This document shows, piece by piece, positions 34,430 through 43,402 of a DNA stretch of 64,000 bases. The notes under the pieces are model-generated. The model saw only the letters and a program-made list of their open reading frames with translations, had not been told where the DNA came from and searched no databases. The translations under genes were made by a program, and so were the position numbers. Every line of letters starts with the position of its first letter. The first letter of the stretch is position 1. Source of the stretch: an uncultured Collinsella sp. (GTDB taxonomy: Bacteria > Actinomycetota > Coriobacteriia > Coriobacteriales > Coriobacteriaceae); contig CAUDVX010000002.1 in NCBI GenBank assembly GCA_958452935.1, positions 99,315 through 163,314 of the forward strand, written 5' to 3'.

Positions 34430-35644
34430 ATGGCCGATAAGATCCAGTGGGCGGGCAACACGATGCCCAAGAGCGATGACAAGCACTTGGGAATCATGAG
34501 CCTCGACCACGTGAAGAAGGCCCGTGCCTTCCACCAGTCGTTCCCTCAATATACCGTTACTCCGCTTGCTCGCCTGGACGGTCAGGCTGCGCGCCTGGGC
34601 CTGTCCAACCTGTGCGTTAAGGACGAGAGCTATCGCTTTGGCCTCAACGCCTTTAAGGTCCTGGGCGGCTCGTTTGCCATGGCCAACTATATTGCCGACG
34701 AGACCGGCAAGGACGTTGCCGACTGCACCTTCGATTACCTGACCTCCGATCAGCTTGCCAAGGACTTTGGCCAGGCCACCTTCTTTACCGCCACCGACGG
34801 CAACCATGGCCGTGGCGTGGCATGGGCTGCCAACAAGCTGGGCCAGAAGGCCGTCGTGCACATGCCCAAAGGTTCCACCAAGCCCCGCTTCGATAACATC
34901 GCCGCCGAGGGCGCCACGGTGACCATCGAAGAGGTCAACTACGACGAGTGCGTGCGCATGGCCGCCGCCGAGGCCGATGCCTGCGAGCGCGGCGTCATCG
35001 TTCAGGACACCGCCTGGGAGGGCTACGAGAAGATTCCGTCTTGGATCATGGAGGGCTACGGCACCATGGCTTCCGAGGCTGCCGAGCAGCTGCGCGAGAT
35101 GGCCATCAACCGCCCGACGCACGTCTTTGTCCAGGCTGGCGTAGGCTCGCTCGCCGGCGCCGTGGTGGGCTACTTCACCAACCTGTATCCCGATAACCCG
35201 CCGACTTTCGTTGTGGTTGAGTGCGCTCCGGCCGCCTGCCTGTACAAGGGCGCTGCCGCCGGCGACGGCGACCCGCGCATCGTGGACGGCGACATGCCCT
35301 CCATCATGGCCGGCCTGTGCTGTGGCGAGCCCAACATCCTGGGCTGGGATATCCTGCGCAACCACGCTACCGCCTTCGTGTCCTGCCCCGACTGGGTCAC
35401 CGCTCGCGGCATGCGCACCCTGGGCGCTCCCGAGAAGGGCGACCCGCGCGTCATCTCCGGCGAGTCCGGCGCGGTGACCACCGGCCTGGTCGAGACCCTC
35501 ATGCTCGATCCCGAGTGCGCCGAGCTCAAGGAGCTCATCGGCCTGGACAAGACGAGCTCCGTGCTCTGCTTCTCCACGGAAGGTGACACGGATCCGGATC
35601 AGTACCGTCGCATCGTCTGGGAGGGCGAATACCCCACTTGCTAA
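34430..35644 (+). CDS. ygeX: Diaminopropionate ammonia-lyase
   Basis: 404 residues, a fold-type II PLP enzyme. The PLP Lys is Lys76 in LNAFKVLGGSFAM; ATDGNHGRGVAWAA binds the substrate carboxylate region, and QAGVGSLAGAVVG is the phosphate-binding glycine-rich loop. It converts 2,3-diaminopropionate to pyruvate and two ammonia, passing through aminoacrylate. Homologues in E. coli sit beside ygeY and ygeW; in gut anaerobes they belong to purine/urate-degrading clusters. AAGGAG lies a few bases before ATG 34430. ygeY begins 72 bases downstream, and the pair are probably one transcript. RidA at 17829 may help clear its intermediate. Confidence 0.93.
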   Translation: MADKIQWAGNTMPKSDDKHLGIMSLDHVKKARAFHQSFPQYTVTPLARLDGQAARLGLSNLCVKDESYRFGLNAFKVLGGSFAMANYIADETGKDVADCTFDYLTSDQLAKDFGQATFFTATDGNHGRGVAWAANKLGQKAVVHMPKGSTKPRFDNIAAEGATVTIEEVNYDECVRMAAAEADACERGVIVQDTAWEGYEKIPSWIMEGYGTMASEAAEQLREMAINRPTHVFVQAGVGSLAGAVVGYFTNLYPDNPPTFVVVECAPAACLYKGAAAGDGDPRIVDGDMPSIMAGLCCGEPNILGWDILRNHATAFVSCPDWVTARGMRTLGAPEKGDPRVISGESGAVTTGLVETLMLDPECAELKELIGLDKTSSVLCFSTEGDTDPDQYRRIVWEGEYPTC

Positions 35645-35716
35645 TACTGGGTGGAGTAAATAGGTATCGCTCCGCCACCTCACAGGTAGATTCCTTCGTT
35701 TGAAAGGTTATGAATA

Positions 35717-37102
35717 ATGGCTAAAGAACTCGATTTCGACGCTATCAAGGCTGCTGCTGAGTCCCATCGTGCTGATATGACTCGCTTCCTGCGCGCTATG
35801 ATCAGCCATCCCTCTGAGTCCTGCGAGGAGGGCGAGGTTGTCGCTTGCATCAAGGCCGAGATGGAGAGCCTTGGCTATGACGAGGTCAAGGTCGACGGCC
35901 TGGGCAACGTTATGGGCTTTATGGGCGAGGGCGACAAGATTATCGCCATCGACTCTCACATCGACACCGTCGGCATCGGCAACATCGAGAACTGGGATGC
36001 CGATCCCTATGAGGGCTACGAGACCGACGAGATCATCTACGGCCGTGGCGGCTCCGACCAGGAGGGTGGCATGGCTTCTGCTACCTACGCTGCCAAGATG
36101 ATGAAGGACATGGGCCTCATCCCCGAGGGCTACAAGATCATGGTCGTCGGCACCGTCCAGGAAGAGGACTGCGACGGCATGTGCTGGCAGTACATCTACA
36201 ACAAGGACGGCATTAAGCCCGAGTTCGTCATTTCCACCGAGCCCACCGACGGCGGCATCTATCGCGGTCACCGCGGCCGCATGGAGATCCGCGTCGACGT
36301 TCACGGCACCTCCTGCCACGGCTCCGCTCCCGACCGCGGCGACAACGCCATCTACAAGATGGCCGACATCATCGCCGACGTCCGCGCCCTCAACAACAAC
36401 GGCTGCGACGAGTCGACCGACATCAAGGGTCTCGTCAAGATGCTCGACCCCAAGTACAACCCCGAGCACTACGAGGACGCCCGCTTCCTGGGCCGCGGCA
36501 CCTGCACCGTCAGCCAGATCTTCTACACCAGCCCCAGCCGTTGCGCTGTCGCTGACTCCTGCGCCATCTCCATCGACCGTCGCATGACCGCCGGTGAGAC
36601 CTGGGAGTCCTGCCTGGACGAGATCCGTAACCTGCCGGCAGCCAAGAAGTACGGCGACGACGTGAAGGTCTCCATGTACATGTACGACCGTCCGTCCTGG
36701 ACCGGCGAGGTCTACGAGACCGAGGCTTACTTCCCCACGTGGATCAACAAGGAGACCGCTCCGCACGTCAAGGCCCTTGTCGACGCCCACAAGGCCATGT
36801 TCGGTGACGAGCGCATCGGCTGCGAACCCAGCATGGACAAGCGCACCGGTCGCCCGCTGTGCGACAAGTGGACCTTCTCCACGAACTGCGTTTCCATCCA
36901 GGGCCGCTATGGCATCCCCTGCGTCGGCTTTGGCCCGGGTGCCGAGTCTCAGGCTCACGCTCCCAACGAGGTCACCTACAAGGACGACCTGGTCACCGCT
37001 GCCGCCATGTATGTGGCTGCCCTGAACCTCTACGATCCGAGCCAGGCCGATGGCGATGCCACCGTGTTCCGCGCCGGTCTGACCAACAACAAGATCGACT
37101 AG
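35717..37102 (+). CDS. ygeY: YgeY-type M20 family metallohydrolase (selenium metabolism-linked)
   Basis: 461 residues. M20 metal ligands are visible in DSHIDTVG (His81, Asp83), the [11 protein letters not shown]sp, VQEEDCDGM (paired Glu) and a late His in [10 protein letters not shown]. The central dimerisation domain has [19 protein letters not shown]20 enzymes cleave amide or carbamoyl bonds, often dipeptides or N-carbamoyl amino acids. In this cluster it is expected to cut a ring-opened purine or diaminopropionate derivative. An 11-bp hairpin overlaps its stop codon, and a 200-base spacer follows before ygeW. Codon use is strongly biased, which suggests high expression. Confidence 0.9.
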   Translation: MAKELDFDAIKAAAESHRADMTRFLRAMISHPSESCEEGEVVACIKAEMESLGYDEVKVDGLGNVMGFMGEGDKIIAIDSHIDTVGIGNIENWDADPYEGYETDEIIYGRGGSDQEGGMASATYAAKMMKDMGLIPEGYKIMVVGTVQEEDCDGMCWQYIYNKDGIKPEFVISTEPTDGGIYRGHRGRMEIRVDVHGTSCHGSAPDRGDNAIYKMADIIADVRALNNNGCDESTDIKGLVKMLDPKYNPEHYEDARFLGRGTCTVSQIFYTSPSRCAVADSCAISIDRRMTAGETWESCLDEIRNLPAAKKYGDDVKVSMYMYDRPSWTGEVYETEAYFPTWINKETAPHVKALVDAHKAMFGDERIGCEPSMDKRTGRPLCDKWTFSTNCVSIQGRYGIPCVGFGPGAESQAHAPNEVTYKDDLVTAAAMYVAALNLYDPSQADGDATVFRAGLTNNKID

Positions 37103-37149
37103 TCCCATTCCTCGATCTTGTTGAGCCGGGGACAGTTTATGCCCCCGGC
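37087..37149 (+). promoter_or_regulatory. Two hairpins in the ygeY-ygeW junction
   Basis: CAACAAGATCG (37087-37097) and CGATCTTGTTG (37113-37123) pair perfectly over 11 bp around the ygeY stop. A second hairpin GCCGGGG/CCCCGGC (37125-37149) carries the GGGGACAG core found elsewhere. No T run follows, so these are likely mRNA processing or attenuation signals. Confidence 0.5.
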
Positions 37150-37303
37150 GCCTCCTGTTGACTTGGGGCCCGCGGTCGTTATCTCCCATGCTTCCTCAAC
37201 GGTAGCGGGTCCTCGTCATAGTGCTCTGCATGTTCTAGCCACACGCGCATGCCGGAGCACATCTACTCATTGCGATCGTTTCACCTTTAGAAAGGACATT
37301 TAC

Positions 37304-38506
37304 ATGGACGCCAAGTTTACCGAGCTCGTCGAGCAGCTGAACGGCCTCGATTTTAAGGGTATGTACGGCAGCGACTTCCTGCACACCTGGGATAAGACCA
37401 CCGATGAGCTCAAGGCGCTCTACATCGTCGCCGACGCTCTGCGCGAGCTGCGCGAGAACAACGTTTCGTCCAAGATCTTCGACTCCGGTCTTGCCGTCTC
37501 CCTGTTCCGCGACAACTCTACCCGTACGCGCTTCTCCTTCTCTAAGGCCGCCAACCTGCTCGGCCTTGAGCTGCAGGACCTGGACGAGAAGAAGTCCCAG
37601 ATCGCTCACGGCGAGACCGTCCGCGAGACCGCTACCATGATTTCCTTCATGGCCGACGTCATCGGCATCCGCGACGACATGTACATCGGCAAGGGCGACG
37701 CCTACATGGCCGAGGTCTCCGAGTCTGTCCAGCAGGCTTACGAGGACGGCGTTCTGGATCACCGTCCCACGCTCATCTCCCTGCAGTCCGACTCCGATCA
37801 CCCCACGCAGTCCTCTGCCGACATGCTCTACCTCATCAACGAGTTTGGCGGTCTTGAGAACCTCAAGGGCAAGAAGGTTGCCGTTACCTGGGCCTATTCT
37901 CCCTCGTACGGCAAGCCGCTGTCCTGCCCGCAGTCGCTGATCAGCCTGCTGCCCCGTTTTGGCATGGACGTCACCCTGGCTCACCCCGAGGGCTACGACC
38001 TCATGCCCGAGGTCGTCGAGCGCGCCAAGAGCTATGCCGCCGAGTCCGGCACCACCTTTAAGCAGGCCAACACCATGGCCGAGGCCTTCGAGGGCGCCGA
38101 CATCGTGATCCCCAAGAGCTGGGCTCCGTTTGCCGCCATGGAGAAGCGTACCAACCTGTACGCCGAGGGCGACGACGCCGGCATCGCAGCGCTCGAGAAG
38201 GAGCTGCTCGCCCAGAACGCCACCCATCAGGATTGGTGCTCCACGACCGAGCTCATGGAGAAGACTGCCAACGGCCAGGACACCATCTTTATGCACCCGC
38301 TGCCCGCCGACATCTCCGGTGTCTCCTGCGAGCACGGCGAGGTCAACGCCGACGTCTTCGACATGCACCGCGTGGGCATGTACAAGGAGGCCAGCTACAA
38401 GCCGTACGCCATCGCAGCCATGATGTTCCTGCAGAAGGTTGCCGATCCCGCCGCTACCCTCAAGGCCCTCGACGAGCGCAACACCGCCCGTTGGTTCCAG
38501 GCCTAA
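37304..38506 (+). CDS. ygeW: YgeW-type knotted carbamoyltransferase
   Basis: 400 residues, close to E. coli YgeW. The carbamoyl phosphate motif is STRTR (from Ser72), and HPLPAD (from His331) is the second-site motif of the transcarbamoylase fold. It transfers a carbamoyl group from carbamoyl phosphate, or in reverse phosphorolyses a carbamoylated substrate. Next to carbamate kinase the reverse direction is attractive because it would yield ATP. ATG 37304 is preceded by AAAGGAC. Carbamate kinase begins 14 bases after its stop. The natural substrate is not known. Confidence 0.9.
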   Translation: MDAKFTELVEQLNGLDFKGMYGSDFLHTWDKTTDELKALYIVADALRELRENNVSSKIFDSGLAVSLFRDNSTRTRFSFSKAANLLGLELQDLDEKKSQIAHGETVRETATMISFMADVIGIRDDMYIGKGDAYMAEVSESVQQAYEDGVLDHRPTLISLQSDSDHPTQSSADMLYLINEFGGLENLKGKKVAVTWAYSPSYGKPLSCPQSLISLLPRFGMDVTLAHPEGYDLMPEVVERAKSYAAESGTTFKQANTMAEAFEGADIVIPKSWAPFAAMEKRTNLYAEGDDAGIAALEKELLAQNATHQDWCSTTELMEKTANGQDTIFMHPLPADISGVSCEHGEVNADVFDMHRVGMYKEASYKPYAIAAMMFLQKVADPAATLKALDERNTARWFQA

Positions 38507-38520
38507 AGCTGGGCTGAGAA

Positions 38521-39471
38521 ATGGCTAAGCGTATTGTTGTCGCCCTGGGCGGAAACGCCCTCGGCGCCAACCTTCCCGAGCAGATGGAGGCCGTCAAGAC
38601 GACTTCCAAGGCCATCGTCGACCTGATCGAGGAGGGCAACGAGGTCGTCGTCGTGCATGGCAACGGTCCCCAGGTGGGCATGATCGCCAACGCGATGGCC
38701 GAGCTCACGCGCTCTAACCCTCAGAAGTACATTCCCTGCCCGCTGTCCGTTTGCGGCGCCATGAGCCAGGGCTACATTGGCTATGACCTGCAAAACGCCC
38801 TGCGCGAGGAAATGCTCGACCGCAATATCGACAAGGGTGTCGCCACCGTGCTCACCCAGGTCGAGGTTGCGGCAGACGACCCGGCCTTTGCCGACCCGGT
38901 CAAGCCGATCGGTCCGTGGATGAGCGAGGCCGAGGCCAAGGAGCTGGAGGCCGACCGCGGCTACCAGTTTATCCACGACGAGAAGCAGGGCTTCCGTCGC
39001 GTGGTGGCTTCGCCCAAGCCCGTGAACATCGTCGAGCTCGACACCATCAAGTCGCTCGTCGAGTCCAACCATGTGGTGATCTCCTGCGGCGGTGGCGGCA
39101 TTCCCGTCACCAAGGCCCAGGGCAACCACCTTAAGGGCGCTGCCGCCGTCATCGATAAGGACTTTGCGGCCGAGAAGCTCGCCGAGCAGCTCGATGCCGA
39201 TGCCCTGATTATCCTGACGGCCGTGGAGAAGGTTGCCATTGGCTTTGGCACCGACCACGAGCAGTGGCTCGACACACTGAGCGCTGCCGATGTTAAGCGT
39301 CTGTCCGAGGCCAACGAGTTCGGTCGCGGCTCCATGCTGCCCAAGGTTCAGGCCGCTTCGACGTTTGCCGAGAGCAAGCCGGGCCGCACGGCACTCATCA
39401 CGCTGCTCGAGAAGGCGCGTGATGGCCTTGCCGGCAAGACCGGTACCACGTTTACCGGCGACGCTGAGTAG
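38521..39471 (+). CDS. arcC: Carbamate kinase
   Basis: 316 residues, the normal size. Motifs VALGGNALG, HGNGPQVG, GGGGIPV and the C-terminal GSMLPKVQAA identify the amino acid kinase family carbamate kinase (ArcC, YqeA in E. coli clusters). It makes ATP from carbamoyl phosphate, giving CO2 and ammonia. It follows ygeW by 14 bases, a pairing that couples carbamoyl release to ATP formation. No arcA or arcB is in the window, so classical arginine deiminase use is unlikely. A terminator follows. Confidence 0.95.
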   Translation: MAKRIVVALGGNALGANLPEQMEAVKTTSKAIVDLIEEGNEVVVVHGNGPQVGMIANAMAELTRSNPQKYIPCPLSVCGAMSQGYIGYDLQNALREEMLDRNIDKGVATVLTQVEVAADDPAFADPVKPIGPWMSEAEAKELEADRGYQFIHDEKQGFRRVVASPKPVNIVELDTIKSLVESNHVVISCGGGGIPVTKAQGNHLKGAAAVIDKDFAAEKLAEQLDADALIILTAVEKVAIGFGTDHEQWLDTLSAADVKRLSEANEFGRGSMLPKVQAASTFAESKPGRTALITLLEKARDGLAGKTGTTFTGDAE

Positions 39472-39488
39472 GCATATCTGCACCATTG

Positions 39489-39523
39489 AGGAGGGTGCCC
39501 TGCGTCGCGGGGTGCCCTCCTTT
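39489..39523 (+). terminator. Terminator after carbamate kinase
   Basis: AGGAGGGTGCC pairs with GGTGCCCTCCT (two wobble pairs) around CTGCGTCGCG, then TTT. It ends the ygeX-arcC genes. Confidence 0.7.
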
Positions 39524-39650
39524 GTGCTATGGAGAGCCAAGGGGCGTTCGCTGGAAAAAACGAGCGCGTGCCTGTTCCGACGGAGTGCGAGCTTGGTATG
39601 GTGGGTATAGCAACTATGGTGTCCAAGGTGGCCAGGGGAGGTTTGCGGAG

Positions 39651-40265
39651 ATGAAACTCGGTTGCGTCATTATGGCTTCGGGCGAGGGTAAGCGGTTTAG
39701 CTCTAACAAGATGCTTGCCGATATCTATGGTGAGCCGCTGATTGCCCGGACCATCGATTCGGTTCCCCGGGGCTTTGACGTCGTGGTTTCGACGCGTTGG
39801 CCCGAGGTCGCCCAGATTTGCGAGGACAAGCATTGCCCGTGCGTGCTGCACGATGGCGAGCTGCGCAGCGAAAGCGTCCGTGCGGGCCTTTCGTGGGGAG
39901 TCGAACGCAACTGGAAAGGTTGCCTCTTTTTGCCGGGCGACCAGCCGCTCGTGAGCGCGGATTCTTTTGAGGCCATGGTTCGCGCGTTTGACGAGCGTGG
40001 CCGCAAGCATCCGGTGCGTCTTGCGTGCAACGGTGAGCCTTCGAGTCCGGTGCTCTTTCCGGCGGAACTGTTCGATGCACTTTTGTGTCTTGAGGGCAAG
40101 GACGGCGGCGGTTCGATCCTCAAGGGCCGTATTGACGTGGTGCTGGTCGAGGCGCGTGCCTACGAGCTGTGGGATGTCGATACCGCCAAGGGACAGCGAC
40201 GCATAACGGAGCATATCGCCGCCTGCTCGTATTTTGATCGCGTGGCCAACAGCATCAATCAATAA
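39651..40265 (+). CDS. MocA/YgfJ-like nucleotidyltransferase
   Basis: 204 residues. GCVIMASGEGKRFSSNK (residues 4-20) is the nucleotide-binding loop; LPGDQPLVS holds the catalytic Asp, and DGGGSILKG lies in the C-terminal part. MocA adds CMP to molybdopterin for xanthine dehydrogenase-type enzymes. YgfJ is the E. coli member next to ygfK. Here it is likely to make the cytosine dinucleotide cofactor of XdhD. ATG 39651 is taken because AGGGGAGG lies upstream. hyuA begins 9 bases downstream, so they are co-transcribed. Confidence 0.85.
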   Translation: MKLGCVIMASGEGKRFSSNKMLADIYGEPLIARTIDSVPRGFDVVVSTRWPEVAQICEDKHCPCVLHDGELRSESVRAGLSWGVERNWKGCLFLPGDQPLVSADSFEAMVRAFDERGRKHPVRLACNGEPSSPVLFPAELFDALLCLEGKDGGGSILKGRIDVVLVEARAYELWDVDTAKGQRRITEHIAACSYFDRVANSINQ

Positions 40266-40274
40266 GGAGCAATT

Positions 40275-41642
40275 ATGATCATCATAAAAAACGGCGCGCT
40301 CGTGACGCCACAGGGGCTTCGCCGCGCCGATCTTGCCATGGATGGCGATAAGATCGTGCGGATCGCCGCGGCGATTGAGCCGGCCGAGGGCGATACCGTC
40401 GAGGACGCCGCGGGCTGCTGGGTGTTTCCCGGCTTTATCGACGGCCACACGCACATGCAGTGCTGGACCGGCATGGATTGGACAGCCGATAGCTTTGAGA
40501 CCGGCACGCGCGCGGCTGCCTGCGGCGGCACGACGACCATTGTGGACTACGCGACGGCCGATTGCGGCGTGACTATGCCCGATGCCTTGGCCGAGTGGCA
40601 TCACCGCGCCGACGGAACCTGCACGGCTAACTACGCCTTTCATATGGCACTCGCCGAGTGGAACGAGCGCAATCGCGCCGACCTTTCGGCCATGCGCGAG
40701 GCGGGCGTATCGTCGTTTAAGACTTACTTTGCCTACGATCATCTGCGCCTGGACGATGCCGAGACACTCGAGGTGCTCGAGGAGCTCAAGCGTATTGGCG
40801 GCATGCTGTGCGTGCATTGCGAGAACGGCACGCTGGTGAATGAGCTGCAGAAGCGCGTGTTTGAGCAGGGTATCCACGGGCCCGAGGGCCACGCGCTCAG
40901 CCGTCCGGACGTGTGCGAGGCCGAGGCAGTGAGCCGTCTGCTATATCTGGCGCACCTGGCCGGCGACGCACCGGTCAACGTGGTGCACCTTTCGACCAAG
41001 CTGGGGCTCGAGGCCATTCGTGCCGCCAAGGCGCGCGGGCAGAAGAATATCTATGTCGAGACCTGCCCTCAGTATCTGATGCTCGACGATACGTGCTATT
41101 TGGAGCAGGGCGAGGACGGCTTTGCGGGCGCCAAATATGTGATGAGCCCGCCGCTGCGCCATGCGGGTGACCGTGCGGCACTGCGCGAGGCGCTTGTGGC
41201 CGGCGAGATCGATACCATCGCCACCGACCACTGCAGCTTTAACCTACACGGGCAAAAGGACCGCGGGCGCGACGACTTCCGTGCGATTCCCAACGGCGGG
41301 CCCGGCGTGGAGCATCGTCCCGTCGCGATTGCCACGAGCTTTGAGGGACAGCTGGGCCCCGAGGACCTCTGCCGCCTGATGAGCGAGAACCCAGCGCGCG
41401 TGTTTGGCATGTACCCGCGCAAGGGCTGTCTTGCCGAGGGCTCCGATGCCGACGTGTGCGTGTGGGATCCCCAGGTGCGCTGGACGATTAGTGCCGCGAC
41501 GCAGCATCAGGCCGTGGACTACACGCCACTCGAGGGTTTTGAGGCACATGGCCGCGCCAAGGCCGTGTTTGTGAACGGCGTGCTGGCTGCGCGCGACGGC
41601 GAGCCCACCGGAGCCCAACCCGGCCGCTACGTCCCCCGCTAG
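40275..41642 (+). CDS. hyuA: Dihydropyrimidinase/hydantoinase family amidohydrolase
   Basis: 455 residues. Binuclear metal site: HTH (about residues 58-60, GHTHMQ), carboxylated Lys149 (FKTYFAYDH), His in VHCENG and VVHLSTK, and the catalytic Asp in ATDHCSF. It opens hydantoin- or dihydropyrimidine-type rings to carbamoyl amino acids. In related E. coli and gut-anaerobe clusters this family member (YgeZ/HydA) works with ygeY and ygeW. AAGGAG lies just before ATG 40275. It converges with yqeC, with a 67-bp hairpin element in the gap. Confidence 0.92.
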   Translation: MIIIKNGALVTPQGLRRADLAMDGDKIVRIAAAIEPAEGDTVEDAAGCWVFPGFIDGHTHMQCWTGMDWTADSFETGTRAAACGGTTTIVDYATADCGVTMPDALAEWHHRADGTCTANYAFHMALAEWNERNRADLSAMREAGVSSFKTYFAYDHLRLDDAETLEVLEELKRIGGMLCVHCENGTLVNELQKRVFEQGIHGPEGHALSRPDVCEAEAVSRLLYLAHLAGDAPVNVVHLSTKLGLEAIRAAKARGQKNIYVETCPQYLMLDDTCYLEQGEDGFAGAKYVMSPPLRHAGDRAALREALVAGEIDTIATDHCSFNLHGQKDRGRDDFRAIPNGGPGVEHRPVAIATSFEGQLGPEDLCRLMSENPARVFGMYPRKGCLAEGSDADVCVWDPQVRWTISAATQHQAVDYTPLEGFEAHGRAKAVFVNGVLAARDGEPTGAQPGRYVPR

Positions 41643-41669
41643 CAGGAAGATCACCGGATTCCCCTCCGC

Positions 41670-41736
41670 AGTTGCGGTGGAATAGTTCCTGTTTAGCTGC
41701 CAAATAGGCCGTTTTAGGAACTATTTCACCGCAACT
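41670..41736. repeat. 67-bp hairpin element, copy 1
   Basis: 21-base arms (AGTTGCGGTGGAATAGTTCC... and its complement, one mismatch) flank a 25-base centre. The same element, also 67 bp, is at 44465 and 63051. It lies between convergent hyuA and yqeC. Confidence 0.9.
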
Positions 41737-41761
41737 TATAGGTCTGCTGGGGCGGCGCCGG

Positions 41762-42496
41762 CTATTTGAGGCTGGTGGCGACGACGGAGCGGCCGAGGGC
41801 TGCCTCGAAGCGATCTGCCATCGTTGGGTCGGCAAGCGTGTCGACTTGGTTGAGCATGATGCGGGCATTGTTGAGGTTCAGCATCTGCAACTCGGCATTG
41901 AGCACCTGGGCGACGCGCTCGGGCGTGGCGATGTCGGTGAGCTCGCAGCCGCAACGCTCGCAAAAGAGCTCGGGGCGGTGGACGGCTTCGTTGATGGGCT
42001 TGCCGAGCCCCGAGGCGCCGACGATCCAGACGATGTTGGCGGTGCCAGAGGGAATCACCGGCTCCCAGGCGGCATGCGCCTTGAGCGGGAGTCGCTTGCT
42101 GCCATCTGCCTCGGTCAGCACATAGTCAAAGCGCTGCGCCAGCTCGTTGAGCGGCTCAGCGGGGGCGGAGAGCTTGCCTGTCTCCGGGTCCAAAACACCC
42201 GCCTGGCAGATACTTCCACGGTTCATGCCCGCGCATGCCTCGCAGGTGCAGCCGGGAACATGCAGGGCTCCCGGCTTCCAAGGCGCGGAGTCCAGGCGAC
42301 GGCTCGACCCGTCCCATGGCACGCCGGCGACGGGAAACATATGCGTGGTGGTGCAGAGGAGCACGCGGCCGCCAGCGCGCATAAGCTCAAGGCCCAGCGT
42401 CTTTAGCAAGGTCGACTTGCCGCCACTGCCGATAATTGCGGTAATGCCCGGCTCGATCTTGAGCGCGGAGGCAAGGTTTCCGCTCGTCGTTTCCAT
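41762..42496 (-). CDS. yqeC: YqeC-type accessory protein for selenium-dependent molybdenum hydroxylase
   Basis: 244 residues with a P-loop GSGGKST at 23-29, TTTHMF at the following strand and TEADGSKRLPLKAH in the middle, the hallmark segments of the YqeC family. The family is found with selenium-dependent hydroxylases and is thought to help install labile selenium or the cofactor; the chemistry is not known. A CxCxxC-like cluster (GCTCEACAG) near residue 85 may bind metal. It is the only gene of the cluster's second half on the minus strand, divergent from yqeB with 102 bases between. Confidence 0.88.
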   Translation of the reverse strand: METTSGNLASALKIEPGITAIIGSGGKSTLLKTLGLELMRAGGRVLLCTTTHMFPVAGVPWDGSSRRLDSAPWKPGALHVPGCTCEACAGMNRGSICQAGVLDPETGKLSAPAEPLNELAQRFDYVLTEADGSKRLPLKAHAAWEPVIPSGTANIVWIVGASGLGKPINEAVHRPELFCERCGCELTDIATPERVAQVLNAELQMLNLNNARIMLNQVDTLADPTMADRFEAALGRSVVATSLK

Positions 42497-42509
42497 CTGT
42501 TCACCGCCG

Positions 42510-42557
42510 TATAATACTGTGATAATAAATAATCATCAGAGTAGCGGTCGAACCGCT
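42510..42557. promoter_or_regulatory. yqeC-yqeB divergent control region
   Basis: A TATAAT box (42510-42515) faces yqeB. It is followed by TGATAATAAATAATCATCA (42520-42538), an AT-rich dyad that resembles a Fur-type box, and a small hairpin AGCGGT-CGA-ACCGCT with TTTT (42543-42560) that could attenuate transcription. Confidence 0.4.
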
Positions 42558-42598
42558 TTTGCTCTGCTCAAACCGTAGCACAGGGAGGTGCCCCGGGA

Positions 42599-43393
42599 AT
42601 GCTCGTTTATGTTCGCGGCGCCGGCGATATCGCCACGGGCGTCGCCGCTCGCTTGGTGCGCGCCGGCGTGTCGGTCGTTATGGCCGATATCGCAGTTCCC
42701 ACGTGCATCCGCCGCACAATCAGTTTTTGCGAGGCCATTCACCTGGGCGAGGTCGAGGTTGAAGGCATTCGCGCTCGCTTGGCACAGACGCCGGCAGAGG
42801 CGCTTGCAATTACCGAGGCCGGAGACGTCGCCGTCGTGGTAGACCCCCAGGCCAAGATGCTCGATGAGCTTAAGCCCGCGGCTGTGGTCGACGCGATTTT
42901 GGCCAAGCGCAACCTGGGCACCACGCGCGACATGGCGCCTGCCGTCATCGCCGTGGGGCCGGGCTTTACCGCGCCGGTCGATTGCGACGCCGTGGTCGAG
43001 ACCATGCGCGGGCATTTTCTCGGCCGTGTCATTACCCAAGGTTCGCCCCAGCCCAACACGGGCGTGCCGGGCATTATCGCCGGCTATGGCAAGGAGCGCG
43101 TTATCCACAGCCCCGCCGCCGGCGTGTTTCGGTCCGACCGCGCAATCGGCGACATCGTGAGCGCCGGAGACGTGATTGGCTACGCGGGCGATACTCCCAT
43201 GGTCACGCAGATTGACGGCTGCTTGCGCGGTCTTTTGGCCGACGGCGTTCAGGTGACCGAGGGCTTTAAATGTGCCGACGTCGATCCGCGCGGCGATGCC
43301 AGCTATATCAACTACATTTCGGACAAGGCGACGTCGGTCGGCGGCGGCGTGCTCGAGGCGCTCGCTATGCTCACCGACGTTTTTTGGGGATAG
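42599..43393 (+). CDS. yqeB: YqeB-type selenium-dependent molybdenum cofactor biosynthesis protein
   Basis: 264 residues. RGAGDIATGVAARLV at residues 6-20 is a Rossmann-like start, and VVDPQAKMLDELKP, PAVIAVGPGFTAP and GGGVLEAL are conserved family segments. YqeB proteins always accompany selenium-dependent molybdenum hydroxylases and are thought to act on selenium insertion; mechanism is unsolved. CAGGGAGGTG precedes ATG 42599. xdhC starts 9 bases after its stop. Confidence 0.88.
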   Translation: MLVYVRGAGDIATGVAARLVRAGVSVVMADIAVPTCIRRTISFCEAIHLGEVEVEGIRARLAQTPAEALAITEAGDVAVVVDPQAKMLDELKPAAVVDAILAKRNLGTTRDMAPAVIAVGPGFTAPVDCDAVVETMRGHFLGRVITQGSPQPNTGVPGIIAGYGKERVIHSPAAGVFRSDRAIGDIVSAGDVIGYAGDTPMVTQIDGCLRGLLADGVQVTEGFKCADVDPRGDASYINYISDKATSVGGGVLEALAMLTDVFWG

Positions 43394-43402
43394 GAAGCGA
43401 CG

